Source: Actinomyces trachealis (GTDB lineage Bacteria; Actinomycetota; Actinomycetes; Actinomycetales; Actinomycetaceae). Taken from it: a stretch of DNA of 64,000 nt. The stretch spans positions 1,922,001 through 1,986,000 of the forward strand of contig NZ_CP065027.1 of assembly GCF_015711475.1 (NCBI RefSeq), in the 5' to 3' direction. Of this stretch, positions 1-8,470 are shown one piece after another. Under the pieces are notes generated by a model. The model was not told the origin of the DNA and did no database searches. It worked only from the letters and a program-made list of their open reading frames with translations. Numbering within the stretch: the first letter of the stretch is position 1; every line of letters starts with the position of its first letter. A program made the translations under genes and the position numbers.

Positions 1-10
1 GGAAGGGCAT

Positions 11-856
11 GTGTTGGAAACACTCTCGCTTGAAGAGATCAAAGAGGTGGAACTCGGCATCCTGCGCGAGCTGGACCGCGTGTGCAAGCGCGAGGGCCTG
101 GCCTACTTCCTGGCCTATGGCACCCTCATTGGCGCTCTGCGCCATAAGGGGTTCATCCCCTGGGACGACGACGTGGACGTCTACATGCCCCGGCCTGACT
201 ATGAACGTCTCTACCAGTTAGCTCAAGCTGGGGCCTTGGGCCCGCAGTTCCGGATCGTGAGCTACCGCGACCGCTCCTCGATCTACAGCTTCTTCAAGCT
301 GGTAGACACCCGCACCCGCGCGGAGGAGTCTTTCATCACCGACAAGAACCCCCTGGGACTGTGGGTGGACATCTTCCCGCTGGAGCGTGTGGATATCTCC
401 ACCCCCAGCATCACCAAGGCGAAGCGGCGGGCCTCCAGGCTGGTCTGGTGGCGCTTCCTGGCCTCCACGGACCCGCGCTACGCGACCTCCACCACCGCTA
501 AAGCGGCCAAGTGGTTTATCTACCCCTTCACCAGGCTGATTGACCCGTACCGGGTAGCCCGCAAGACCGATGAGCTCGCCCGCTCGACCAACCTTGCCGA
601 CGGCGTCGCCACTGCGAGCACACGCTATGTTCTGCTGGTCGACGACCACATGGACAAGAACACCATCCGTCCCGATCAGCTCCTGCCAGCACGCCAGGCG
701 TATTTTGAGGGCTACCAGTTCGATGTGCCTACCAAGGCTGAAAGCATTCTGGCCGACTACTACGGCGACTGGCAGCAGGTCCCACCGAAGGAGGACCGTC
801 CACCCTCGCACCTACGCGCAGTCACCTGGGTGCAAGGAGACGCCGATGCCCAGTAG
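11..856 (+). CDS. licD: LicD-family phosphocholine transferase (first copy)
   Basis: LicD enzymes move phosphocholine from CDP-choline (or a related phosphodiester group) onto a sugar of a surface glycopolymer on the cytoplasmic side. The 281-residue product carries the family core near residues 37-58: a YGTLIGALRH segment followed by the metal-binding WDDDVDV acidic motif. The start is GTG at 11 with a GGAAGG ribosome site just upstream; the gene may lie within an operon that begins outside the window. It overlaps the next gene (a GT2 enzyme) by 11 bases, and the flippase follows with another overlap, so the three are probably co-translated. The exact transferred group cannot be read from sequence, but licA, licB and licC homologues lie 4-6 kb away, which favours phosphocholine. 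Confidence 0.85.
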   Translation: MLETLSLEEIKEVELGILRELDRVCKREGLAYFLAYGTLIGALRHKGFIPWDDDVDVYMPRPDYERLYQLAQAGALGPQFRIVSYRDRSSIYSFFKLVDTRTRAEESFITDKNPLGLWVDIFPLERVDISTPSITKAKRRASRLVWWRFLASTDPRYATSTTAKAAKWFIYPFTRLIDPYRVARKTDELARSTNLADGVATASTRYVLLVDDHMDKNTIRPDQLLPARQAYFEGYQFDVPTKAESILADYYGDWQQVPPKEDRPPSHLRAVTWVQGDADAQ

Positions 857-1739
857 CCAAAGGGGGGCCGCCCCTACCGTATGTGTCTTCACCCCCACCT
901 ACGAGCGCGCCTACATCCTGCCCAAGCTTTATGAGAGCCTGCGTTCCCAGACCAGCCAGGACTTCTTCTGGATGGTGGTGGATGACGGATCCACTGACGG
1001 CACAGAAGACCTGGTGCGCTCTTGGATCGATCAGGGCGACCTGCGCATCGACTATGTGCGCACCGCCAACGGCGGCAAGCCTCGTGCCATCAACCTGGGT
1101 GTGGCACGCTGTGAGAGCCCGTTGTTCTTCGTCGTCGATTCAGACGACTGGCTGGTCCCCACCGCGATTGAGCACGTGCTCAAGGTGTGGAGCACCATCG
1201 CAGGCGACGACCGCTACGCAGGCATAGTCGCGCTGCGAGGCACCGACGAAAACACACCAATGGTCACCTGGATGCCTGACGGCGCGAAGGACGTCAAATA
1301 CTGGGACCTCTTTGAGACCATGGGGTTCGCCGGGGACACTTCGCTGATCCACCGCACTGAGGTGTTGCGTAACTATCCTTATGACGTCGCGCCTGGTGAG
1401 TTGTTCATCGCGGAGACCTCCGTCTACTACCGGCTTGATGAGCGCTACGTCATGTTAGCGGACAACACGATCCTGACCATATGCCACTACCTGGACGACG
1501 GATTGACCCATAACTTCGCCGCTAACGCGAAGCGCAGCCCCGTTGGCTACTGGAAGCACAAACGTTACTGTGCCTCGCGTTCCACCACGCTCAGAGGCAA
1601 GTTCCGCGAGACCCTGCTATACTTGGTTGGTTGCAGGCTTGCGGGACAGCGTAGCGCAGTATCAATGGCGCCACACAAGGCGATCGCCGTCCTCTGCTAC
1701 CTGCCCGCGCTGGTCGTGAGGCACACGGTGTTCCGGTGA
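846..1739 (+). CDS. GT2-family glycosyltransferase
   Basis: A 297-residue inverting GT-A glycosyltransferase that probably adds one sugar to the lipid-linked repeat unit later decorated by LicD. The start of the domain reads CVFTPTYERAYILPKLYESL, a typical GT2 nucleotide-binding strand, followed by VVDDGSTDGT and the metal-binding VVDSDD motif near residue 98. ATG at 846 is chosen because it precedes the conserved domain by about 12 residues and overlaps the licD stop; the longer open frame upstream is non-coding. No membrane segments are evident except a weakly hydrophobic C-terminal tail. The sugar donor and acceptor are unknown. Confidence 0.85.
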   Translation: MPSSQRGAAPTVCVFTPTYERAYILPKLYESLRSQTSQDFFWMVVDDGSTDGTEDLVRSWIDQGDLRIDYVRTANGGKPRAINLGVARCESPLFFVVDSDDWLVPTAIEHVLKVWSTIAGDDRYAGIVALRGTDENTPMVTWMPDGAKDVKYWDLFETMGFAGDTSLIHRTEVLRNYPYDVAPGELFIAETSVYYRLDERYVMLADNTILTICHYLDDGLTHNFAANAKRSPVGYWKHKRYCASRSTTLRGKFRETLLYLVGCRLAGQRSAVSMAPHKAIAVLCYLPALVVRHTVFR

Positions 1740-2980
1740 GCGCCCGCGAACAGAGCCCGCAGGCCCTGCCTCTGCGGGTCAACATGGTCTGGAACTCCGT
1801 CGGCTCGATCGGGCGCCTGGTCTGCAACTATCTGGTGACGATCGTCGTGGTCAGGCTCTCTCACGGCTTCGACGCAGCTGGGGCGCTGGCCCTGGCCATG
1901 TCGATCGCCAACCTGGTGACCCCTTTCGCAGACTTCCGCCTGCGAACTCTGCAAGTCACTGACGTCAAGAACGAGCGTAGCTCCGGCAGCTATGTGGGAC
2001 TGCGAGTGCTGACGTCGCTGCTTGCCTTCGTGATCGGCACGGTCTACGCCGTAGCCACTACACGCCTGGACGCGATGCCTGTGATCGTGCTCTACCTCGT
2101 CTACTCCCTGGCCACGAACTTCATCGAGGTCTTCCACGCCATCGACCAGCGCAATCGACGTATGGACTTCATCGGCAAGTCCTACTTGATGCAGGGTGTG
2201 GGGACCCTGGTTGTCTTCTGCCTACTCATCTGGAGTACCAACTCCCTGGAGCTCGCTGTGACGGCGATGGGAGTAGTGACCCTGCTGATCTGCTTTCTTT
2301 ACGACATACCGCGCGCCGCGAGCTTTGAGAGCATCCGGCCGGAGTTCGAACTCGGGCCTGCGGTGGGCGCCCTGGCAAGGCTGTTGCCTTTGGTGATCGC
2401 GCAGGTCTGCTCCAGCGCTGTGCTGGCAATCCCCCGCCAGCACCTGGCCGCAACGTTGGGCACCGCCGCGTTGGGTATCTACTCCTCGGTGGCCTCCCCG
2501 ACGCTGATCGTGCAGATGGGCGCCACCTACGTGTACAGCCCGTTGATGGGTGAGTTCGCAGAGACCTTCTACCAGGACAAGCGCGTAGCCATGCGGCTGC
2601 TACGCAAGACCTTCCTGGCAATCCTTGTGGTGGCGGCCATGACCTCATTACTGCTGCTGGTACTGGGCAAGCCACTGCTGTGGGTCTTGTTTGGCGAGGG
2701 CATCGTGGAGCACGTCTACCTGATCCAACCCGCGATCCTCAGCACGATTATGACGGCACTCGCCTGGTTCATGAACGACCTGCTGCTGACCCTGAGGGAC
2801 TTCAAAGGGAGTTTCATCGGCAACATCACTGCGGCGCTGGTGACGCTCATCGTCTCGCGCATGCTGGTGGACGCTTTTGGCATGAACGGGGTCAGCTGGG
2901 TGGGTGTCGTCTCCTACGGCGTTGCGGTCGCAGTCATGGGAGGTTTCCTGGCCAGGGCGTACCGCCGCCTGGACAGCTAG
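1736..2980 (+). CDS. Polysaccharide flippase (Wzx/MATE-like, TacF-like context)
   Basis: A 414-residue integral membrane protein with about 12 hydrophobic segments, consistent with the oligosaccharide flippase (Wzx/MATE) superfamily that turns lipid-linked repeat units to the outer face. GTG at 1736 overlaps the TGA of the preceding gene by four bases, implying translational coupling. It is the last gene of the licD-GT2-flippase set and converges with the second licD, only 13 bases away. In pneumococcus the teichoic-acid flippase TacF sits beside two licD genes and prefers choline-bearing chains; the arrangement here is similar, but substrate selectivity is only an inference. Confidence 0.8.
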   Translation: MSAREQSPQALPLRVNMVWNSVGSIGRLVCNYLVTIVVVRLSHGFDAAGALALAMSIANLVTPFADFRLRTLQVTDVKNERSSGSYVGLRVLTSLLAFVIGTVYAVATTRLDAMPVIVLYLVYSLATNFIEVFHAIDQRNRRMDFIGKSYLMQGVGTLVVFCLLIWSTNSLELAVTAMGVVTLLICFLYDIPRAASFESIRPEFELGPAVGALARLLPLVIAQVCSSAVLAIPRQHLAATLGTAALGIYSSVASPTLIVQMGATYVYSPLMGEFAETFYQDKRVAMRLLRKTFLAILVVAAMTSLLLLVLGKPLLWVLFGEGIVEHVYLIQPAILSTIMTALAWFMNDLLLTLRDFKGSFIGNITAALVTLIVSRMLVDAFGMNGVSWVGVVSYGVAVAVMGGFLARAYRRLDS

Positions 2981-2993
2981 GCCGCCAGTTGGC

Positions 2994-3857
2994 TCAATCC
3001 TGGCTGAAGTCGTGCTTGCCAAAGTCCACGCGCACAGCAGAGTGGTTTACCCGCTCCTCCTCTGGAGGAAGGCTCATGTAGTCCCCGTACCAGCGCGTGA
3101 GCACCGCGTCGAAGGCTCGGGGGATCTCCACCATGATGCCCTCGAAAGGCACCCTTACCGTGGGAAACAGCTCCGACTCCTTGGCGGACCAATGCCGCGG
3201 GGCCTGGGTGGCGTAATCACCCAGCAGTGGTGAGCCTGAGCCCTCGTACTGGCGTGCGGCATGCTCCCACAACCGGTAGAGCTGCGCGGGCTTCACCCGT
3301 GCCAGGTGCAGGCCACCGTGGACGCCGTGGAATACCGCGGACGCGGCTTGCCCCACCAGTCCGTTCAGGCCAGCCTGCGGGGTGGCACTGCCGTGCAGGA
3401 AGAGCATGCGGCCCCACAGCCAGGTGTGTCGGTTCTGGCGCCGGTAGCTGCGAACGTCAACCGGCATGCGGTCCAGGGGGAAGATGTCCACGCCGATCGG
3501 CACCTTGAACTCCCTGCCCTCGGCGTCACCCGGAGTGAACTCGGTGCCTTCTAGCCCCAGCACCGCGAAGGTCTTTGGGTAGTCGGGGTGAGAGCGTGGG
3601 CTCATCAGCACGAACTCGTCTTTCAGCGCCGCTGGCGCCTCACGCAGGAAGCGTTCGTAGTCCTCGCGCCGCATGCAGACGTCTGCGTCGTCGTCCCAGG
3701 GGATGAATCCGCCGTGACGCACCGCGCCGATGGCGGTGCCACCGTAGGCGGCATAGGGCGTACTCAGCTCCTTGCAGACCCGGTCAAACTCAGCGAGCAC
3801 GCGTGTGGTGGCCCGCTGGACCTGGTGGAGCAAGTCACCGTCTTGGTTGCCATTCAT
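2994..3857 (-). CDS. licD: LicD-family phosphocholine transferase (second copy)
   Basis: A 287-residue LicD-family protein. It has the same core as the first copy: AAYGGTAIGAVRHGGF then the metal-binding WDDDADV motif at about residues 37-60, and a VDIFPLDRM segment typical of LicD. The two copies are clearly divergent, so they may decorate different sugars, as LicD1 and LicD2 do in pneumococcal teichoic acid. ATG at 3857 is preceded by an AAAGG ribosome site. It is the last gene of the minus-strand licCA-licB-licD series, although a hairpin at 3891-3921 lies between it and licB. It converges on the flippase gene. Confidence 0.85.
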   Translation of the reverse strand: MNGNQDGDLLHQVQRATTRVLAEFDRVCKELSTPYAAYGGTAIGAVRHGGFIPWDDDADVCMRREDYERFLREAPAALKDEFVLMSPRSHPDYPKTFAVLGLEGTEFTPGDAEGREFKVPIGVDIFPLDRMPVDVRSYRRQNRHTWLWGRMLFLHGSATPQAGLNGLVGQAASAVFHGVHGGLHLARVKPAQLYRLWEHAARQYEGSGSPLLGDYATQAPRHWSAKESELFPTVRVPFEGIMVEIPRAFDAVLTRWYGDYMSLPPEEERVNHSAVRVDFGKHDFSQD

Positions 3858-3890
3858 CTGCCTTTGCCTCCCTCAAGAACCACCTGGAGA

Positions 3891-3921
3891 CCAGGTTCCG
3901 GGCCGAAACGCCGGGACCTGG
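3891..3921. terminator. Hairpin between licB and licD
   Basis: An 11-bp stem (CCAGGTTCCGG / CCGGGACCTGG, one G-T pair) with a 9-base loop lies in the 139-base gap between licB and the second licD. There is no strong U tract on the minus strand, so it may only attenuate read-through from licB into licD or act as an mRNA structure. Confidence 0.4.
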
Positions 3922-3996
3922 TGTGTCTGGTTGAATACTCGCACGTCGGAGCCAAGGACGCGCCCTGCAGTGCTCCTACCTGCGTGAATCTGACCC

Positions 3997-4935
3997 TCAG
4001 GCGGCGTTTGCGGTGCGGGTGAGCTTGAGTTCGCGCCAGTCCGGGGTGGCGGCCAGGACCGTCCCGACGAGCAGCACCAGGCAGCCGACGACCTGCAGGG
4101 GTGTGGGCACGCTGCCTTGCAGCACAAGCGCGAAGATCACGGCCCAGGCGGAGTAGGAGATGTTCAGCGCCATACCGCGGGAGGCACCGATGGATCCAAG
4201 GGCCTTGTAGTAGAAGAGGTAGGAGGTGGTGCCTGCCAGGGCGGCCAGGACCACGACAGCGGTGGCGGGGCTCATGGCTGACTTTAAGGCGAAGCCGAAC
4301 GAGCCAGCCAGCGGGGCGATGACGAACAGGTAGGCCAGGGCAGAGGTCATTTGGCGGATCTGCAGCGCGGTCTCATTGTCAACGGCGTCGTCTCGCATAC
4401 CCCAGGTCAGGACCACCGCCTCAGAGCCCCAGCCGAGCACGCAGGCCAGGGCACCCGCCACACCCAGCAGGGCATTGCCGCTGACCTGGTCGTTGGTGGA
4501 GGACCAGCCGATCGCGATGATGGCGCCAAGCGCCACGAGCAGGGCCACTACCTGGTGAGGGCGCATGCGCTCCTTGAGGAGCACGAAGGCCAGGAAGGTG
4601 CCTACCGCCGGGTAGAAGGTGGAGATGATGGCGGTGTAGGCCGGGCCGATGTTGTTGATGGCCACCAGGTAGCCACTCATGCCCACGGGGCCACCTAGCA
4701 GGGCTCCCAGAGCCACCACCTTGCCTGAGCGGGTGCGCAGGGCGGCGGCGGTGTCTCCCAGGCGGCCGCGTGTGCCCATGTAGACCGCGAGGATCAGGGT
4801 GCTAGCGACGTCGTGGATCAGCGCGCTGGCGATGGGGGCCTGGGTCGCACCGACGAAGGGCACGAGCGCGACTGCCATGGCCAGGATGACTGTGTCCAGG
4901 CCCCAGGTGGCGCCGCTGAGGATTCCGTACTTCAT
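3997..4935 (-). CDS. licB: LicB-like choline permease (DMT/EamA family)
   Basis: A 312-residue protein with ten predicted membrane segments and two EamA halves, the fold of LicB, the high-affinity choline importer of Haemophilus and pneumococcus. Conserved-looking stretches include NNIGPAYTAIISTFYPAVGT in the first half and the LGSIGASRGMALNISYSAW stretch in the second. ATG at 4935 follows an AAAGGA ribosome site. It lies 24 bases after the LicC-LicA fusion gene, so the two are almost certainly one transcript supplying choline to the kinase. EamA transporters are diverse, and the choline assignment depends on both resemblance to LicB and this context. Confidence 0.82.
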   Translation of the reverse strand: MKYGILSGATWGLDTVILAMAVALVPFVGATQAPIASALIHDVASTLILAVYMGTRGRLGDTAAALRTRSGKVVALGALLGGPVGMSGYLVAINNIGPAYTAIISTFYPAVGTFLAFVLLKERMRPHQVVALLVALGAIIAIGWSSTNDQVSGNALLGVAGALACVLGWGSEAVVLTWGMRDDAVDNETALQIRQMTSALAYLFVIAPLAGSFGFALKSAMSPATAVVVLAALAGTTSYLFYYKALGSIGASRGMALNISYSAWAVIFALVLQGSVPTPLQVVGCLVLLVGTVLAATPDWRELKLTRTANAA

Positions 4936-4959
4936 CTCTGTGTGTCCTTTGTGGGTGGG

Positions 4960-6777
4960 TCAGGAGCGGGGGGTGGGGAGTAAGAGCTCGGCGCCGTCAT
5001 AGGCGGCCAGGACTGCGTCAATGTAGTCGGCGGCGTGGCGGTAGTAGATGAACAGCCACTCGCCGATATCGTCGCCCTCGGCCTCCTTGAGAAGGGACCA
5101 GACGTACCAGCACCAGCCAGCGAAGACGACGTAGGCCCAGAAGTGGCGGCGCTCAGCCTCCGTGGGCGTGCGACCGAAGTAGTAGCTCATCGCACGGTCA
5201 GCGTCTGTGGGGGACATTTGGGCACAGACCACCATGGTGCCGAAGTCACTGCCGATGTCGGACATTCCGGCGTACTCCCAGTCGATGAGGTCCAGGTGCC
5301 CCTGAGTGTCCACCAGGAAGTTGAGGGGGAAGAAGTCGTTGTGGCTGGGGCCGACCGGGAAGCCGTCGGCGTCGGCGAGTTCTTTGAGGCGGAGTACCTT
5401 GGTGTGCAGCTCGTCGTAGCCGGGCACGTCGATGGGGCCGTGCTCCTTGAGCAGGGTCTCGTACTTGAGTCCCTCGTCTACGAAGTCGAAGCTGCGGTCC
5501 AGGGTCTGCCCGGACTCGTGGAGCTTGCGGCCCATGCGCATGGCGCGTTCCATCTCGGCGGGCACGGTTGGGTCCAGGTTGCGGGTCTGGGGGATGAAAC
5601 GGGAGATCTTCCAGCCGGTCTTGGGGTCACCTTTCAGGAAGGTGCGGTCGAGCCCCAGGTCCCCAGCCAGCTTGAGGGCCGCGAATTCGGCTTTGCGGTC
5701 CACGATCTTGTCCGTGCCGATGCCGGGGTGGCGGTAGACGTACTCCTGGTCGCCCACGCTGAAGTGGCAGGAAAGGTTGGTGATGCCCTGCTTGAGGGGG
5801 TAGAACTCGCCAATGTCTGACTTGGAGCAGCCCAGGGCACTGGTGATGTGGTCAAAGACCTCAGAATCGACGTTCTCCATGAAGGCCGGGTCGAAGCTGC
5901 GGATCTCGTCCACGGAGTCGAACTCGTTGATTACGCCCTTGGGGTACTTGCGGATGACCATGCTCAGTTCTTTGGCGTGGTCCAGGTAGATGGACTCCCA
6001 GAGCTTCGGGGCGGTCTCGGGCAGGTGGTAGACGCTCTCCAGGATCTGGCGGAACCGGGTGGAGAAGGCGTGGTCAAAGTAGACGTGGCCGAGCATGGTC
6101 CAGGCGTCTGCGCCGCCGACGGTGGCGCCGGTGATGCGGCCACCGGGGCCGGTCTTGATGCACCACTCCTCGGTGGGGCCCTCCACGTACTGGGCGGAGT
6201 AGTAGGCCTGGTAGACGTGGGACTCGAAGGGGTTCTCCGTGAGGTAGTCGTCGGAGGAGCACACGTAGGTGTTGCCCAGCTGCTCGCGCACTAGCCACAG
6301 GGAGCCGTTGTTATTGCGGTTCAGGTAGTCGTCGTTGACGATGATGCGCACACCGAATCTGTCCGCCAGGTAGAAGAAGTACTCCTTCTTGTAACCGACG
6401 ACGACGGTGATGTCCTTGATCCCGGCCGCCTGGAGCTGGCTGATCTGGCGCTCCACCAGCACCTCCCCACGTACCCGCAGCGTGCCTTTGGGTCGCTCAT
6501 AGGAGATGGGGGCGAAGCGCCGGGACAGGCCTGCCGCCATGATGACGGCGTTCTCCACGCGGTAGGGCTCCAGGGCGGCCTGGCCAGAAGCGGTGAGCTG
6601 GCGCCCGGCGATGTACCCCAGGGCCTCGCATTCGCGCACCGCGGTGTTCACGGCCCCCAGGCTCATGCCGGTGCGCTCTCCGATCTGACGCTGGGTGAGG
6701 TCTGAGGCGTCTCGCAGCAGGGCGTAGAGGACGTCGAACTGGCGCTTGGTAAGGGAGGGGGCCATGATCACCACCAT
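4960..6777 (-). CDS. licCA: Winged-helix/LicC/LicA fusion: phosphocholine cytidylyltransferase and choline kinase
   Basis: A 605-residue three-part protein. Residues about 5-70 form a MarR-type winged helix (TKRQFDVLYALL, TQRQIGERTGMSLGAVNTAV). Residues about 77-310 are a nucleotidyltransferase like LicC, opening AVIMAAGLSRRFAPISYERP with PKG as the substrate lysine motif and an SSDDY metal site. Residues about 330-600 resemble LicA choline kinase, with the catalytic SHNDFFPLNFL near residue 480 and the metal-binding IDWEYAG near 497. Together they would convert choline to phosphocholine and then CDP-choline. ATG at 6777 is used; ATG at 6765, after GGTGGTG, is also possible. The fused winged helix suggests feedback on transcription, and an inverted-repeat region lies just upstream (6779-6842). 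Confidence 0.85.
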   Translation of the reverse strand: MVVIMAPSLTKRQFDVLYALLRDASDLTQRQIGERTGMSLGAVNTAVRECEALGYIAGRQLTASGQAALEPYRVENAVIMAAGLSRRFAPISYERPKGTLRVRGEVLVERQISQLQAAGIKDITVVVGYKKEYFFYLADRFGVRIIVNDDYLNRNNNGSLWLVREQLGNTYVCSSDDYLTENPFESHVYQAYYSAQYVEGPTEEWCIKTGPGGRITGATVGGADAWTMLGHVYFDHAFSTRFRQILESVYHLPETAPKLWESIYLDHAKELSMVIRKYPKGVINEFDSVDEIRSFDPAFMENVDSEVFDHITSALGCSKSDIGEFYPLKQGITNLSCHFSVGDQEYVYRHPGIGTDKIVDRKAEFAALKLAGDLGLDRTFLKGDPKTGWKISRFIPQTRNLDPTVPAEMERAMRMGRKLHESGQTLDRSFDFVDEGLKYETLLKEHGPIDVPGYDELHTKVLRLKELADADGFPVGPSHNDFFPLNFLVDTQGHLDLIDWEYAGMSDIGSDFGTMVVCAQMSPTDADRAMSYYFGRTPTEAERRHFWAYVVFAGWCWYVWSLLKEAEGDDIGEWLFIYYRHAADYIDAVLAAYDGAELLLPTPRS

Positions 6778-6778
6778 C

Positions 6779-6842
6779 TGTTCAGGCTCGGATCACTTCC
6801 GAGCATGTTCGAGATTAGCGCATCCCGAACAATTCATGAACA
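6779..6842. promoter_or_regulatory. Candidate operator of the lic operon
   Basis: Immediately upstream of licCA there are nested inverted repeats. TGTTC half-sites at 6779-6783 and 6806-6810 are mirrored by GAACA at 6827-6831 and 6838-6842. The inner pair extends to TGTTCG-N14-CGAACA. A separate 7-bp perfect stem, GCTCGGA / TCCGAGC with a 5-base spacer, lies at 6786-6804, and TTCATGAA at 6833-6840 is itself palindromic. Such symmetry is typical of a dimeric winged-helix operator; the N-terminal domain of LicCA is the obvious candidate ligand. This is an inference from spacing only. Confidence 0.5.
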
Positions 6843-6928
6843 GCAAGGATTGTGATCCCCGCCTCAGCCCAACACCACGCCTGAGCGACCGCCCCTACCG
6901 GGGCTGCACCCGCGCGCACCAAAACGAC

Positions 6929-8470
6929 TCAGGCGGTGACGGCAGGATCCTCCAATCGGGCTGGCAAACCGGACCCCTCCGAAGCAGACACCCCGCGGCG
7001 GACCAGCCACAGGCCAGCGATGACCGCAATCGGAAAAGCTATCGAACCAACAATCCAAACACCCATGGGCGAGATTGGAATATTTCGCCACCAGGTAACA
7101 TTCAGGTTCAGGTTCTCGATCAGCGCCGCCACAGGATCGTCATAACCGTGCACATACCGGTAGAGAATCGTACGCAGGGTCAGGGAGTGGATCAGCCCGG
7201 CGAAGATGACCACAAGCACCACCTGCGGCCGCGAGACCCTGAATTCGCGCCCATCAGAGAAGAACCAAACCATGTAGACCACAGCAAGCAAAGGAAGCTG
7301 ATAGCGTCCATGGTAGTACTGGAGTCCTTCCCAGTGGTTCTGCAGTGCAACCACAAACGGGATGCCAATTAGCGCACCGACTAGAATCGCGACCGAGACG
7401 ATCTTTCGCAAGGAAACCTCTTGCGCCCCAAAGGCTATCGCCATGCCGACCATCGCGAGGACAGTGACCGTAATCGCATCACCAAACGGCACATCACCCG
7501 AGCCGGCTCCCCACGTGTGCCCATACAACTCCCCCACAAACGTCGGAATGGAGAGGATGCACTTGCCCACGGCGTACGCCACTGAGTGCGCAGGAGTTAT
7601 TTTAAGGATATTGCCGCTTTGATGGGCCTGCCCGGTTCCGAGCATCACGATCACACCTACGACGCTGAGCACACCACCGATACCGAGCGGCCATAAGTCC
7701 CGCTTACCCCAGGGCACGCATCCAAGCACCCCAAGGGTCACCACCAGCACGAAGAACGAGGCGTCCGCACGACTAAGGAAACAAAGCAAGGCCCCCAGAG
7801 CCGCGAAGACCAGCAGAAGCCACCTGCGACGCCCAGTCACTTGGGTTGCACCAAGGAAAGCGGCCGCATAGGTCATCACACCCGTGAGGGCCCATCCACT
7901 TGGATTGACCGAGGCCACGTAATATACCCCCATGGGAACCCAGGCTATGAGGAGCGCCAAAGCGAATCCTTGCCGCAAGCGCGACGGCAGCAGCACACTT
8001 ACGCCACCTAGCAGAGACAGACTGATTAAGAGATTCACCACCCTGATGACCATCACGGACCGGTCTACGTCCTGGCCTATGAGGTGGTGATGGAGCTGGT
8101 AGTAGCCATACGGATAGTTACCGTCATCGTAACGATTGCTGTACACGAGCTCGGAGTCAGACAATGACAGTGTGCACTCTGCCGTCTTACCAGAGTTACG
8201 CGCAAAGCATGGGTCACGCGGAGCTATCTTGGCAGGAACCAGAATCTCCTTCTCGCCATCAACGAACCTCGTTTGACATCCTGATGAGTCAATGGGTCGA
8301 GGACACCAGATGGAGGCAAGGTGATACGTCTCGTCAGCAGTTCCGCCAGTCGGCGAAGCAAGAGCCCAAGCTATTCCGGTGACTAACAAGGCAAGCACTG
8401 CGACAACGCCGAGAGCCCGACGGACCAGGGCGCCACTCATGAGCGTTTCCGCGCGCCCCATCCCGCTCAC
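6929..8470 (-). CDS. DUF2142-family membrane protein
   Basis: A 513-residue multipass membrane protein with an N-terminal membrane anchor followed by an extracytoplasmic segment (residues about 40-130) containing TADETYHLASIWCP, then roughly ten membrane helices. DUF2142 proteins are GT-C-like and occur in polysaccharide loci, where they probably transfer sugars from polyprenyl-phosphate donors outside the membrane; no activity is proven for this one. GTG at 8470 overlaps the stop of the upstream RmlC-RmlD gene by four bases. ATG codons 3 and 10 residues downstream are alternative starts. A short GCCCC-TACC-GGGGC hairpin at 6891-6904 lies after the gene. Confidence 0.8.
   Translation of the reverse strand: MSGMGRAETLMSGALVRRALGVVAVLALLVTGIAWALASPTGGTADETYHLASIWCPRPIDSSGCQTRFVDGEKEILVPAKIAPRDPCFARNSGKTAECTLSLSDSELVYSNRYDDGNYPYGYYQLHHHLIGQDVDRSVMVIRVVNLLISLSLLGGVSVLLPSRLRQGFALALLIAWVPMGVYYVASVNPSGWALTGVMTYAAAFLGATQVTGRRRWLLLVFAALGALLCFLSRADASFFVLVVTLGVLGCVPWGKRDLWPLGIGGVLSVVGVIVMLGTGQAHQSGNILKITPAHSVAYAVGKCILSIPTFVGELYGHTWGAGSGDVPFGDAITVTVLAMVGMAIAFGAQEVSLRKIVSVAILVGALIGIPFVVALQNHWEGLQYYHGRYQLPLLAVVYMVWFFSDGREFRVSRPQVVLVVIFAGLIHSLTLRTILYRYVHGYDDPVAALIENLNLNVTWWRNIPISPMGVWIVGSIAFPIAVIAGLWLVRRGVSASEGSGLPARLEDPAVTA

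Noticed and set aside
2680-3233. Plus-strand frames across the flippase/licD junction
   Set aside because: They are out-of-frame shadows of the two convergent genes.
5035-5820. 261-codon plus-strand open frame opposite licCA
   Set aside because: It is the antisense shadow of a well-supported three-domain protein and its composition (Val/Gly/Glu rich) is typical of such shadows.
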